Notes: generated from the letters alone by a model not told the origin. 64,000 nt of DNA from Caprimulgus europaeus (GCA_907165065.1 OU015528.1:44197515-44261514); one strand, 5' to 3'. Numbered from the stretch's first letter, positions 51,501 to 64,000 are shown. Made by a program: numbers and translations.

Positions 51501-54500
51501 GAGTCATGTGAATCTAACAAATTAAATTCACACTCTTCATACTTAAAAATACCTTACTTTTTCTTACCTCTCTATTTTTGATACATATGATTTGTCTTTT
51601 CCATATGAACTTGTATCTCAATCTCACTATTAGACTGACACTACAAAAAGTCAATTAATGCTAACACTCATCATGCTTGTGGACATCTGTTGTCTAGGGA
51701 ATAGGCAAAATAATCAAGCTATTAAAGAAACAAAGAAAAAAAGGCAAAAGTGACTTCCTGAAAACCAATTACCTGACTTTCCAGATGCAGAAAAAAAGGA
51801 GGCTTGGTCTAAAGGCAAGAAGTTCCAAGCAATTTTCTAGTTCAGTAGAATAAAGTGTCAGTAATGCCACACAACCTGTTTTATAACATAACTCTTACTG
51901 ATGATTCAAGCAGAGGTCATGACCACTTAAGCTTATGCACTTCTCTGAACACATAAGGAAGTTACAAGCTGTCTACTTCCACAAGAAAAAAAAAAAGCTA
52001 CTAGCATGACAACAGTGAAGGGAAAGGAATATTACCAGGACTGTCAAATATTATTTCCCATAAAACATTCTGTTATTTCGTATTTCAGTACCGACTGTGG
52101 AACACCCTTACTTTAGGCTTGAAAACTCCTAACATGCCAACAGCTCATGGCAATCCAATAAAACACAAGGTTTCCAAGCAAGCTCCTGCTTCACACAGCC
52201 TCAGCAAACATCTCAACTTCAGCACAACATGGATTATTTTTATTCTCTGTATTTAGATGGCATTTTCAAATTGTACAGCAAATTCTTAGGGCAAGGGGGA
52301 AATAAACATTCACTGATCACTTGCAATCACAGACAGAGAAAACAGATTAATTGTTGAAAAAAAATTTTCTCCAGTTGCTGAACAATGAAGTTAAATGGAA
52401 TGTGGAAGAGGGAAAGGTTTTTAACATGCAAGGAATAAAAAACTTCAAGTCATGGAGGGTGGTGACTGGAATACATAATATAAATTTTTGTAACCTTTTT
52501 CACAACTAATTCCAACAAACTGCTGCTGTTGGTAGCAGTATGCAAACCGATTACATTATAGCCAGCTCAAGTATCGCTGCTGCTGCGACTGCAGACAGAA
52601 GCCAAGATAAGGAAAAAGATACACAAGCCACTACATTACGGTTGTGACAAACTATTTCCTCTTACATTTTTGTTTGAAGTGTTGCTACCTATACTGCCCT
52701 CGCAACGTGCTGAAGCACAAACAGAATTATAAGCTTTCACAGTTCAGGTTTTTACTAAATTTTAGAAATGCCTTGGCCACTTGCTGTGAGGCAAGCAAGG
52801 TATCAGGTGCAGCTGCTTCTGAATTGCAGATAGCTTTCCACTTACAAATGCCTTAATCAAATGTGCAATGTCACTACATGCTACCTAGTCCCAGTGCATG
52901 CAGATAACCTATGTGGAAATATTCTCTGCCCAGCAACACTGGTGTTGCCTGTCCCCCTAATGACACCGCTATCAAGAAAATAATTATTTTTTCACCTAAA
53001 ATCTAAAGAAAGAAATCTATGATTCTATGTCTTACAGAATTAAGAGATTAACCTGGCCTATTTCTTTTCAAATTTCTTTTAATTTTAGCCTCTATCTAAT
53101 TTTCTCCTTCCCCGCCCCCACGGGTGTAGGAGGAAATCCTACCCTCCACTGACAAAAGAGATAGTAGGAGGTTGCAATTACTAATGAACTAGCAAGCCAA
53201 GCTCTTCATTATAAAGTAAAAAAATTAAGAGAATGTGAATAAGGAGAGAAATACCCGCACTTTCCTTCTGCTTCTGCTGTCACCTATCTCACACGCTCGA
53301 AATCTGGATGAGAGAGCAATGCTTGTACATGCATTCAGAGCATGTTTTCCAAACTCATACTAGCTAGGTCCTTCCATTCTATTTCCCATAACTTGAATAA
53401 AAACATTGGGAAAGATCCAAATAATGACATTTTGACAGCAAAAAAGCAAAGGCATTCAAACATTACCAAGGCAAGTCCAAGACAAACGAAGCATGGAGGT
53501 ACCTCTTTTCCCAACATTCGATTCTCCATAACATGCTTCCATGAACTCTAATCAGCTCCTTAACAAAGATCATATACTTCCCATATGCAACATAAATTCT
53601 GTAGCTACAGACCAACTACCTTCCCAAGAATCAGTCTTTACCTGGAGTAAGCTTGAAGAACTTTATGAAGTGTTAGAGACTACACAAAAAAACCACCAAA
53701 AAAACCCAAGCAAAAACTGAACATGCAAGCATAACTATGTGCAGTTAGCATGCCTATACAGATACAAGATCTTAGACTAACACCGATACATTTATACTGC
53801 ACCTGATAAAGGGATGACTGAAGTGCACCTTCTCCCTTCAACATAAAACAAACATATTTGCACATTTAACTTCTGAGCTGAACTAAATAAATACACAACT
53901 ACCAGACAAACTGCTGGAAAAAGCTCTAAATTTTGAATTTGAAATATTTTAAAATTAGCATGAAATCTACTACTGGTCCCATATTAGACATCAGAGGGAA
54001 AAAAATGCAGAGTTCATATACTGAGAATTAGAGACACACACAGAGTCAGGATGCCCTAGGGATGAGACTGAGCCATATGAGCTGTCCTTTTTCCAATATC
54101 CATCTTCCACACCTCTTGATCACTCCAACAAGACTCCACAACAAAAATCTCCATCATCCCATTAAAGAATCTCCTATCTACTGGGTTAATAAAATTAACT
54201 TTGAATTGTTTTTCAAATACATATTTGTCATTAAATTTTTATATTAAACATTCAAATCTGACCTATAAAGCAAAGAAAGGTTGGGATCAACGCTTTTTCA
54301 GCCTATTTTTGCCACACATACTCTTTGCATATTGCACAAATCTATTACGACAGAGTTACACAAACCAGGTATCCTGCTTCTTTCCAGACTATGTTAGCTC
54401 TTGCTTACCATTCGGACGTGACAGTGTAAGAGACAAATAAGAAAGCCAAGCGGAAGAGACTTTTAGTTTACTAGAAATTTCAATATCAAGAAGTTAACCT

Positions 54501-57162
54501 TTTAAAGGCCCATGTATATCCCAGTAAGATGATGTAACATATCAAAATATAGTAGGTTAAACTGAATTCTTATTTGGTAGAAAGAACACAGCTTTTGGGA
54601 GAAAAAACAAACTGGAATCTAAAGACTATTAAACTAAGCTACATACCTATGGCATCCCAATGCAGCTCATGTAAGCAGAGGCCAAGTAAGCTTTTTAAGC
54701 CAAATCTGATGATTTCTGAACATGTGAAATATACTCTACATCTTGTATCATCTCTTTAAAATACACATAATTATATTTTCTTTACAGTAATACAGAGCAA
54801 ACCAAACATCAAAAAAAGAAGGGGAGGCAAAGAATCGAAACACAGACACTGCCTTCCATACTGCCAAGAAGCCTTGCTAAACTTTCCATTCTCAGGCGTA
54901 GCAAAAACACATCCAGTTGTAAGTACCCAAATGCTCAGTCTTCAAAACAAAATACAAACATGAGTAGGGATTTATGTCTTTCTACTACTATCAAAACAGT
55001 ATTATTCTATCTACTGCTCAACAAACTTCTGTAACTTCTGTAACTTCATTTCTACTACAGTTTACATTTTGCAAACCACTACCAAAAATTCTTATTGAAT
55101 GCACTGCCTTAAGACAGCCTAATAAGCTCCAAAAGCAGCTTATTTTGTTATAACTTTCAGGACTGACATAATTTGTTTCACAGTTTATTATGATACTTGA
55201 GAAATTGTTCATAATGTTTTAATTATGTATTACCCTAATTGATATTTAGTAAAACACAACGAGGATATGACGAGTAAGTGTAGAATAAATGTTTCTTATT
55301 AATTAGGCTTGTAATGAATAGGTTTCATGTGATCACTTAATTTATGACCAGTGTCAAAGTATCCTCTGTGAGAATTACCTAATTTAGTCACCAAGTCAAC
55401 TGAAGACATAACCATCTCTCTTCATTATGTAACACTACCCGTACTTTACAGAGCATCCTGGAGGACAAATTGAAAACGTGCAATTTTTTGCAACATAGAT
55501 GTTTGATGAACAGCAGTTCAACACTTTAATGTTTAGGTTAACAAGCATATACAGCAGATAGCTTCACAGCAAATAACTGACCTAAGAGATGACTAATCAT
55601 GAACTCTGGTAAATGGCACGAAAATAAGCTACCACCCAGAGAAAAGCACTGCATATTTACCACCTTGTTGTAGCCCTATTGTAGGAATCCTCCTTTGGTG
55701 AAGTCTGCAGAGCAGTAAAGCTGCCCTGGAGCACCAGGTAATGGAAAGGGCCACCATTCTACTCCAGCCTCATGACCACCACATCGCATGGAAAACACAA
55801 CATGAGGACAAGGCAAATGGAGTTAGTGTTGTGCATGGCCATTTTAAATGTTTACTTTTTCAAAAGTCTACGTTTATTTTCCACCTCGTGTACAGTGCAA
55901 CAGGGGAAAAAAAGAATTTTTTCAAGTTTGTTCAGCTTCAGAACAGCCTGCTACTGAACACACACAAATCTATCCTGACTTTACATACAAAGACATTTAC
56001 CAGTGCCACCAGAGCTGACTTACACTCAGTTTTTCCACTGAATCTGTAGAATAGCAGGGGATAATGCCAGGTACACATCCTCAGATCAAGAACCCTTTTT
56101 ATAGCATCAAAGCAAAGTTTTTGTTTGTGCCTCACATTACAACTTTATGAACAAAAAATAAATGTTAGAAAAACACAGAGATTTACTAGCTTTTTTATGG
56201 ACAGGTAGAGTCAACTAAGGAAGTGTCTTATACCAAAAGGATCCACTCCATACTGGTGTATAATCTAGTCAGTAATGACTTTTGAAGGTGGCAGTAAATA
56301 CATATTCACTTCAAAGGTTTTTTACTCTTAAATAACAACTTCTGTTCATCCTTAAAACAGATACGGTATAAACAGGTGAAATACCCTGTAAACTAATGTT
56401 CATTTCCCTGTAGCTCACAATACACTCAACCTAATTCCCTAGAGACAAAAACCTTTATCTTGGTACTAACATTAAGTTTTCATGGAGCGTAAGTCTGCCA
56501 AAAAAGAAGATCAGATGATCAAGTGAGAATCAAGTTAGTTAGAGGAATAGGCATACAGGAATTTACCAAATGTTGCTCTTCAAAAGAAGAGGATCAGTGC
56601 AGCAATTTAAGATGCTTTCTGAACTTTGAGGTAGCAAGCTAGTTTCATCATTAAAGAATGTGCCTGCAAGAGCCACCAGAAAGGGAGCGATGTTGGCCAC
56701 ATCATTCTCCCTGAACAGCCAAGTTACCCGGTGCCTGCCACGCCCTGACCCCCATCAGCCTTATATCCCTGGGACAGGAACGCCGCTCCCAGCTACCTGT
56801 ACTTCTACAGAGGCATGACCTTTTGTAAGAAGACCCCAACCTCTGTTTTTACTTCAAATTATTTATGTTGCTCTGGTTGTATAAATAAAAATATCTTTAA
56901 GCTATTGCTATTCTCATTAAACGATCCTAAATGATAGTGCATCATTTTGATGAACAGTACATTACAAACTACAGATGAGGTTATTTTTAGCATTGTACAC
57001 CATCTCATACAAAGAAAGTTCACTTCCCCCTTATAAATAAACAATTAACTTTGAATAATTACAAAGAGCTGTTAAAAAGCAACTTTCTCTTGTAACCCTA
57101 CTAAATTATTAATACTGCTGTTTTGAGACAGGATGTCTAAATTTGAGATACAGAATAAATAA

Positions 57163-57225
57163 CAGTATTTTAAACTGATTTATTCTCTTTTTCTTCAAAA
57201 AAGATCAGTATTTTAAATTGATTTA
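57163..57225. repeat. Direct repeat of a 20-bp AT-rich segment
   Basis: CAGTATTTTAAACTGATTTA (57163-57182) recurs with one mismatch at 57206-57225, with a pyrimidine-then-A-rich spacer between. Confidence 0.85.
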
Positions 57226-58030
57226 GTGCTCGTATTAATCTTCTACTTTAGCATGACAAAGACTTGAATATTCTTTATTTCAAAAAGTGGTCCACGTACG
57301 GCCCACGCAGTTGAGAATGTAAACACGCAGATGTTGCTGATGAAAGCATTTAGGTCTTAAGAGAATTCATTTACTCTCTCAAGTGCTGTTAGACAATTCT
57401 GTGTAATGAGCAGTGAAAATACTGAATAAAGTATTTATGATTTACACAGTATAAATCATATTCTGATCTGCCAGACATGCATTTATAATACACCCAACAC
57501 ACACTAAATAGTCATGAAGTGTGCAAGAAAGGTAACTGCAGAATTGCTTACAGAACATGCTCTTGCATGTGTAAAGAAAATGCAGTTGGATTTCTTTATA
57601 TCTCATTTGCTATATTCGAATTTCACCCAGTCATAAAATTGCAATTCTAATCTCCTCCTCTCAATATATGTGAAAGTTTCACTAAAGAAATAACTGAAAC
57701 TTTTGCTGCATCTTTCAAGTAAAAATGGTTCCAAATATATCATAAGCAGGATTTTCAGTAGTCCAAAAGACAGACTAAATCTAAAAATGGGTCACATTAT
57801 GTGCTGTTTTTTAGCTGCGGTAGAGTTAATTTTCTTCATAGTAGCTGGTATCAGGCTGTGTTTTGGATTTGTTCTGGAAACGGTGTTGATAATACAGGGA
57901 AGTTTGAGTTAAGCAGCACTTACAAAGAGTCAAGGCCTTTTCTAATTCTCACCCCATCCCACCAGCAAGTAGGCTGGGGGTGCACAAGAGACTGGGAGGG
58001 GACACAGCTGGGACAGCTGACCCCACCCTA

Positions 58031-58038
58031 TGATGTCA
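58031..58038 (+). promoter_or_regulatory. CRE/ATF-like site in LTR
   Basis: TGATGTCA is one change away from the palindromic TGACGTCA bound by CREB/ATF factors. It lies 7 bases upstream of the TATA box. The change turns the central CG to TG, as expected from CpG decay. Confidence 0.55.
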
Positions 58039-58045
58039 TGCTCAG

Positions 58046-58053
58046 TATATAAA
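58046..58053 (+). promoter_or_regulatory. TATA box of the solo LTR
   Basis: TATATAAA sits in the expected place at the end of the U3 region, roughly 190 bp before the polyadenylation signal. It is well preserved here, whereas the copy at the left edge of the window has lost it. Confidence 0.75.
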
Positions 58054-58233
58054 GCTGGGGGTAGAAGGAAGAAGGGGGGATGTTCAGAGTGATGGCGTTT
58101 GTCTTCCCAAGTGACCATTACGTACGACAGAGCCCTGCTTTCCTGGACATGGCTGAACACCTGCCTGCCAATGGGAAGTACTGAATGAACTCCTTGCTTT
58201 GCTTTGCTCGCATGCACGACTTTTGCTTTACCT

Positions 58234-58239
58234 AATAAA
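58234..58239 (+). terminator. Polyadenylation signal of the solo LTR
   Basis: AATAAA followed within 20 bases by a T/GT-rich stretch, in the R region of the LTR. It acts on plus-strand transcripts and so would not cut the CDK17 pre-mRNA. Confidence 0.7.
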
Positions 58240-58740
58240 TTGTCTTTATCTCAATGCATAAATTTTCTCAATTTCACTCTTCTGATTCTCTCCTCCATCC
58301 CACGTGGTAGGAGTGAGCGAGCAGCCGTGTGCCAGCTGGGGTTACAGCACAACAGTTTATTAAAGTTACTTCCAGATCTCTTAAACAAAATATACAAAGG
58401 CTTATGGTACAGAAACTATTATAGCCCAAAATACCTTCTGTTTTCTGCAAGGTCATAATGACCTTCAATCCATCAGCTGCCTTTCTATTTCCTATGAATT
58501 TAATTAACTTTTAATATAGATCATGTTTTCTTTTTTATATTTGTTCGAGTTGAGCTAGATTGCACACCACATTTAAAACAAAATTCAACATTTAAAAAAA
58601 CTTCAATGTAATAGATAGGCTGTCCTTAAGTAGTGTCTCAAAATGACACAGAATTAAAACATTCTCCAGGGCAATCTTCTTTGCTTTCAAACATAGCTTC
58701 CCCAGTCTAGGAAGTCACGTACGGTGGAAGAAATACATCA

Positions 58741-58795
58741 ATTTTAAACTTAAGTTTAAACAACATAATTGAAATTTTAAACTTAAGTTTAAAAT
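58741..58795. repeat. Duplicated perfect palindrome
   Basis: The 18-bp perfect palindrome TTTAAACTTAAGTTTAAA occurs at 58743-58760 and again at 58776-58793. The second copy extends to a 22-bp perfect palindrome (58774-58795). The shared unit is 20 bp (58741-58760 and 58774-58793), with a 13-bp spacer. It could form a cruciform, or be the duplicated remnant of the inverted ends of a small element. Confidence 0.95.
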
Positions 58796-59607
58796 ACGTA
58801 ATTTTCAGATAAAGACTCCAGCCTTTATCAATACTGTTAAAAGCATACACACCAGCAAAATTCCATACAGGATCTGTGAAAAAAATTAAAGTCTGTAGTA
58901 TTCATTTTGTTATACTATAGAAAAATTAATAGCCCTAAATACTGTATTATTGCATGCTGAAACATCAGTATCCTTTTAAAATGAATCATGTAAAATAAAT
59001 TTAAAAAAAAATTAAGTCAGCAAAGTTACAGATCAGAAGGTACAAATTTCAGTCTTTATCATGGTAATATAAATTCTTACAGCTAATCTCATGGAATGAT
59101 TTGAGTGAATAAATTTCTCTACCACATATGTAGGAAAAACAAAAGAACAATGAAAATCTGGACTCAGAATAAGATTCTATAACTAACTTTGCCACTCAGT
59201 GACCTTGGATCCTCGAAGATACACCAAAACCATCAGCTTTGCCATATGATAAGCAAGGCAGATTAAAATTATTCTAAGGGCTCTTAGAAAATAAAAATAT
59301 CTAAAAATCAATTTTAAAAATCTCAAATTCAAAAATTAATCATTCCAAGTAGCATCCAAATTACTAAAAAAGACAAGGATAAAAATCAGATAAGATATAA
59401 GCATATAGAAATGTCCAACAACAACAACATAGTATGCTTCTTGTGATGTACCCTACTGACTTTTTTTACATAGCACTTTCCAAAATATTGATGGACAAAA
59501 AAGATAACAAAACTGTATTGGAAATTAAAGATAAAAGCTGCTTTTTGCCTTTTTACTAAAGCAATTTCCAGTATTTAACTTTCATGCACTTAAAACTTCA
59601 CAGTATT

Positions 59608-59632
59608 AAAAAAAAAAAAAAAGAGAGAGAGA
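59608..59632. repeat. Poly-A tract followed by (GA)n
   Basis: Fifteen A (59608-59622) followed by about five GA units, a simple repeat. Confidence 0.85.
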
Positions 59633-62600
59633 AGTAGTACAAGACTTTTCATGGCATAACTCTGAGACCAGTGCTTCATTCACGGGTACAGAGGTGCAGA
59701 AGTGAACAGTTCAGTTCTACTAAAGGGTTGGTCAACAAAAAATTGTGTTAGAACCATGGATAAGATTAAACTAGTACCACTACAAGACAACGTATTAGGG
59801 CACATGAAACATTTCTTAGCTTCAATTCAATCTCCTCTGTCATAAAACTTTTGATGCTGCAGAGCGTGTGCTTGAAAGTAATTAACAGCACCATTCAGTG
59901 ATCACCTCCATCCAGTTTTTCTACAACGTTTTATTATTAAATCTACAGCATTACATAACTGGAAGGTTTTTTTAAAAAATTATATCCAAATGCATCCCTA
60001 TGGCCTACTAAAGTTCAAAACATTTAATTATCCTTAGAACACATAATCAGCATGTATCATGAATAATACTGTAAGCAGCGTCTCTCAAAAAAAACCTGCG
60101 GTACAGGGATCTAAGAGTTGATTTGCATAAGCTGTGTTTCACTACATAAACACAGATGTCTGACTTTTTAGATCTAAATGTCGTTGATAGCACAGACAGC
60201 ACAGCCCTAAGACAACCCCTAGGCCTTCCTCTGGCTTAAAAACAAAACAAAACAACCACTAGATTCACAATATTTCCCAAGAACAAACTCCAGTAGTACC
60301 CGACTCTGGATGCAGCGTGCCAGAATGCCATGCCCTGCCTGTACAGCTCTGCTTTGGTCCCAGCTACGCACTCCTCTCCTTTCGTCACTTTTGACACCTG
60401 ACTTCATCCTCTTTGCTACCCAACAAAACCACTGTTATCCCTACAGCCTGGTTAAAAAATACAGCAAGGCTACTCATCTGAGAAGGGGAAAGAGACATTA
60501 TTGAAAGTAAAAGTTAACCTCTATGCTGTAAAACAGAGTGCAGCTTCTCTGTATTTCAGACTGCTTAATCAAAAAGCTTCCTAGACTTCTAAATAAAGAG
60601 TCATGATAACTCAGTCCAACTGGAATAGTATCACTACCTAGCAGAAAAAACAAAGCTTGGGCACACTGTGGAAGTAGCATTGTCAGGAGTTAAACAAGAT
60701 AAAAGGACCATCATAAACATCTCACACTTTTGCATAAAATAGAACACGTTATTTTTTCTGAAGCCTCTTACAATCACAGTCAAATATTTTTTAATTAGAA
60801 CATAACACAAGTAATGTGGCAACTACTAAAAACAACTTTGAAAATATATTAATCCACATTATTTTCTTTATCCCTTTTAAACCGCTGAATACAAGGGAAA
60901 AAAACTATATTATGTCACTGCAATCCACTAACAGTTGAATATATTACCTTTGGGGTGTGGCTCTTCTCATAAAAGTGACTATAGAGAAAAGGAATTTTCT
61001 CTGTCAACAATTTTGCTTCCTGTGCTTTATCAGAGGTTTGAGGTTTTTTTCCTCCTTAAGTAACAAAGATCTTTTATTTTTTTAATGGTCTGCTACTTGA
61101 AGCTCTGTATACCTAATGTAGTTAAGAGAGAATATTCCCTTTAAAAGACAGTCAACAGGACTGCTTTCCAGGTCTGTGTTTCAGGCCTGTCTGGAAGCAG
61201 TGAGGTTACGTATGTGTTATTCCTGTCTGACGTATGACTGGAAAAGCCAGCAGTGCAATTACCTGGACTGAGACTAACCTTAATGTAGTTTAAATAGTCC
61301 AGGACAGATTCATTTCCATTAGTATAAAAAGTCTGAGAGCAATAGAAAAGGGGAAAATTATCCTATTGTGTTAGTGTAAGGCCGGTTTACCAGTACTTCA
61401 CAGATACACCACCTTGGCTTCTCCTTCATTTGTTTCTTATAAATGTTTACCACAATCTATACCACTAGGTTTTCAGACACTGTCAGGGTATTATTAACAC
61501 ACCTCTGCAGCCAATACTGTTAAGGTTGATTTTCAAAATTTCCTCAGCACTGGCACCCTGAAGATTAGCCTCAAATTAAGCAATCAAAATTTTACATAAT
61601 CCACCCTTACACACTACTTTAGCTAGGGATGCACTACTTTCCATGAAAACTGGCCAATGTCACACCACATGTTGCAGTTATATCCTAAAATAACATCTTC
61701 AAGAGGTTATCTAAAATAGCATAAAACTTGGCAAATGTCAACCTACCCAAGGAAATAATCCTCAATATACAAGTAAAACAGAGATTTCTTATCTTATCTT
61801 CCAAGTAAAAACAAAAAACAAGCTCTGAATTAAGATACAATTTCAGTTATCAGAAGATACAACAATTCAATCATGTAAAGATGTAAATTTACAACTAACT
61901 TAATGCAGTGTAATGTCCTTAAAAAGTCGATTATGAACATCAATGGCAGGTGTAGCACATGTTCAAACCTCTACTAGGCTTATTTTATCATGGAGCATGT
62001 ACATTCCAAGAACCAGGTTCTCATAATGCAAAAAAAACCCAGATCATTTTTATTTTTCTTTGCAACTCCAGTTTCTGATACTGCCACGAGACATAAATGA
62101 AAACAGATCATTAATATTAAAATATACTACCACTACTACTCACCTGACTGGAATTCATACTAAGCACCTGAAAGCAGAAGTGAAGAATAAAGAAAAATCT
62201 GGATGTTTGCTTGCTTACATATTAAAGATCCAATTGCATAAATTGCAGGGGGTTCACACTACTCATCTTTAGGCACCTAAAGCACTTAGGAGAAAGTTTC
62301 ATACCTGTTCTGCAGTCAATTAACAGTTTACCACAGCTAGTAAGAAAATGCTTGGCTCCACCCTCTCTTCCTTCTTCACCATCAACCATGTAATTCGTGC
62401 CCTCTCCCTTCCCTCCAGTACTTTCTAGATAGTAGTGGAAACCTATGCAGTTTACTGATGCAGCAAAAAAAATTCTGAAACAAGTGCTTAATTCAGCTCA
62501 AACTGTAATGTTGCAATACAAAAACAATGACTGTGATGGGCTCCCTCCAAGGTAAATGTGGAAAGAGAGGTAGATCTGTATTAAGATCTTTGGATCACCC

Positions 62601-63238
62601 TCTGAACCCGTTTCTCTCTAGTGATTATAGAGATGAGCATTTAAAAAAAATAAAAAGCTAAACTCAAATCAGTCCGGCACAATTAATATTTTAGATGTTA
62701 ATAAATTATTTGCTGGAGAAAAAAAAAAAATAAAATAAAGAGGTTTCATCTACGCATTGCTAGAATCAGATGATTAAAAATACCACTAGTATTTTGTTAA
62801 GATGCAGCTACAGGTGCAAACCACCGTTGACTATCCATTCATCCCCAAAATAACTTTTAACAATGACAAACAACTTATGACTTAAATCCTTCAGTTAATG
62901 TCTACCTCTTCCACTACCAGAAATATTCACAAATGCCAGGAAACTAAAACTACTATTATGTAAGGCCAGAAAAAAAAAATACCCCTTTAAAGGAAGGAGA
63001 GGTTCAGAACACTTTAACAACACTCAACACTACATTTTATACACAAACTAAAACCAAACACATTTTAAAATGCAGTAACTAAGCTTACTACCAAAGCATA
63101 TCAAATTCATACCTTCAGAACTCGTAATCTGCTTCGTATTGCCCCCAAAATACTAAAATTGTATAATTCCAGAAAAGCATACCTACCAAGCAAACTCACT
63201 ACTATTCAACATTACACTGTTTCTCCTGTGCTTTCCAG

Positions 63239-63252
63239 AAAAAAAAAAAAAA
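63239..63252. repeat. Poly-A tract (14 bp)
   Basis: Simple homopolymer in intron 1. Confidence 0.85.
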
Positions 63253-64000
63253 GTATGCTTAATAACCGAAGGCCTTCTTCTGCCTCCATACATTTTAAAG
63301 CTATTTTTTTGGCTTATGGATCAAACATTGTGCTTTTGAGAATTATATTGAGATGTATCAGAAACATGCCACAATAAAACAACGAGGTTAACTACATTCC
63401 CTGATAAACAACTCAGAATTACAAGCAGTAAGTTTGAAAATACTGTTCCTTGTGCAAACGGGAACACTGTAAGCTGTTTATCTTCTTTAATCCTGAAGGT
63501 AAATAGCATAAGCTTTAAAATATTTTGCTTCTTTCCCATAACCTACTGAATCATATTGACAAAGGCAATGAAATACTATGGAGACTCCTAAACTTTTGGA
63601 ATTGCCTCTGAAATTGCTTTATCTGAGTGTTGTACAGGACATTATTCTCAAAAACACTCAGTGTAAATTTCAGTGATTTAAATCCAAACTGTAGCTTTGA
63701 TGAAGCCTAAGATCTCATCTTGTCTCTCCTGAGGTGATCACTTCTGAAGAAAAAAAACAAGGACCCTGCACAACTCCCCTACTGGGTCCCTTTAAAATAT
63801 GACCACTATAGTTATTAACTGGGTTGGGTTTTTTTTAAATTATTGTTGTCTATTCCAAAAAATTTTAACTCCTACCATAGCTCAATTTCAGCTTATGTAG
63901 TTCAAGTTTTAAATATTATTTTCAAGAAAAAAAATACTATTTTCAGCTTCCTTAGACTTCTTTCCTCCAACACTAACAATTTCCATACCAAAAATCCTAT

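Larger units (their letters stand above)
57800..58354 (+). mobile_element. Solo LTR of an avian endogenous retrovirus
   Basis: This is an approximately 555-bp LTR that starts TGTGCTG and ends GCACAACA, with TG...CA ends. It matches an LTR type I know from many bird genomes. In order it shows a 5' part with GGTAGAGTTAATTTTCTTCA (57820-57839), a CRE-like TGATGTCA (58031-58038), a TATA box (58046-58053) and a polyadenylation signal (58234-58239). No primer-binding site or gag/pol/env sequence follows 58354 or precedes 57800, so it is a solo LTR, presumably left by recombination between the two LTRs of a provirus. The flanks (CATTA and GTTTA) are not an exact target duplication, so the insertion is not very young. 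It is antisense to CDK17, the orientation usually tolerated in introns. I recall it as ERVL-like, but the class needs a repeat-library search. Confidence 0.88.
33661..64000 (-). other. CDK17: CDK17 intron 1 (at least 30 kb, 5' end missing)
   Basis: This stretch lies upstream of the exon 2 acceptor, whose polypyrimidine tract (about 33664-33692) is very strong. Nothing up to 64000 looks like a CpG-island promoter or a first exon, so the transcription start is presumably beyond the right edge. The intron contains a CR1 piece (34619-34826), a solo LTR (57800-58354), a duplicated palindrome (58741-58795), poly-A tracts (36180-36203, 48536-48560, 59608-59622, 63239-63252) and a GC-richer patch at about 56650-56820. 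Everything else is AT-rich sequence with only short, random-looking open frames. I see no second gene, although a non-coding transcript cannot be excluded. Confidence 0.8.

Noticed and set aside
57942-58217. 91-codon minus-strand and 83-codon plus-strand open frames
   Set aside because: They lie inside the LTR, which does not encode protein.
59165-59220. Another MIR-like segment (CACTCAGTGACCTTGG)
   Set aside because: Only one core word matches, with no flanking agreement.
1-64000. CRISPR arrays, bacterial operons, phage genes, tRNA or rRNA
   Set aside because: Looked for spaced direct repeats, ribosome-binding sites with long open frames, and tRNA A/B boxes. None is convincing, and the exon-intron structure is that of a vertebrate.

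Overview
This window is nuclear DNA from a bird. It contains CR1-type LINE retrotransposons with the avian ATTCTGTG 3' tail repeat and an endogenous-retrovirus LTR of a type common in birds. It also contains three correctly spliced exons of a vertebrate protein kinase gene, set in AT-rich introns. I see no bacterial, phage or organellar features, no CRISPR array, no rRNA and no convincing tRNA.

The only host gene I can support is CDK17 (PCTAIRE-2), on the minus strand. Its coding exons lie at 33512-33660 (exon 2 with the ATG), 19124-19288 (exon 3) and 12663-12796 (exon 4). Together they encode residues 1-139, the regulatory N-terminal extension upstream of the kinase domain. Exon numbers assume one upstream non-coding exon, as in mammals. 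All splice junctions are GT-AG and the phases agree (1, 1, 0). The kinase-domain exons lie to the left of position 1. The promoter and exon 1 lie to the right of 64000, since the sequence up to the right edge shows no CpG island. Everything else is CDK17 intron: part of intron 4 (1-12662), intron 3 (12797-19123), intron 2 (19289-33511) and at least 30 kb of intron 1 (33661-64000).

Mobile elements recognised inside the introns are: an antisense, degraded LTR piece cut by the left edge (1-150); a 5'-truncated CR1 on the plus strand (6502-7279); CR1 pieces on the minus strand (9867-10450 and 34619-34826); a very old LINE/CR1-like 3' remnant (about 23955-24215); and a nearly complete solo LTR (57800-58354) that keeps a TATA box and a polyadenylation signal. 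The two LTR copies can be aligned with each other inside the window. Simple repeats are poly-A tracts and AT/CA microsatellites.

I did not find a novel biological system. The observations most worth a second look are: the frame-preserving exon 3 with a poor polypyrimidine tract; a perfect 18-bp palindrome present twice within 55 bp (58741-58795); the CpG-rich block beside the left-edge LTR; and an unexplained 117-codon open frame in intron 3. Element families, the orthologue assignment and the bird placement come from recall and by-eye alignment, not from a database search.
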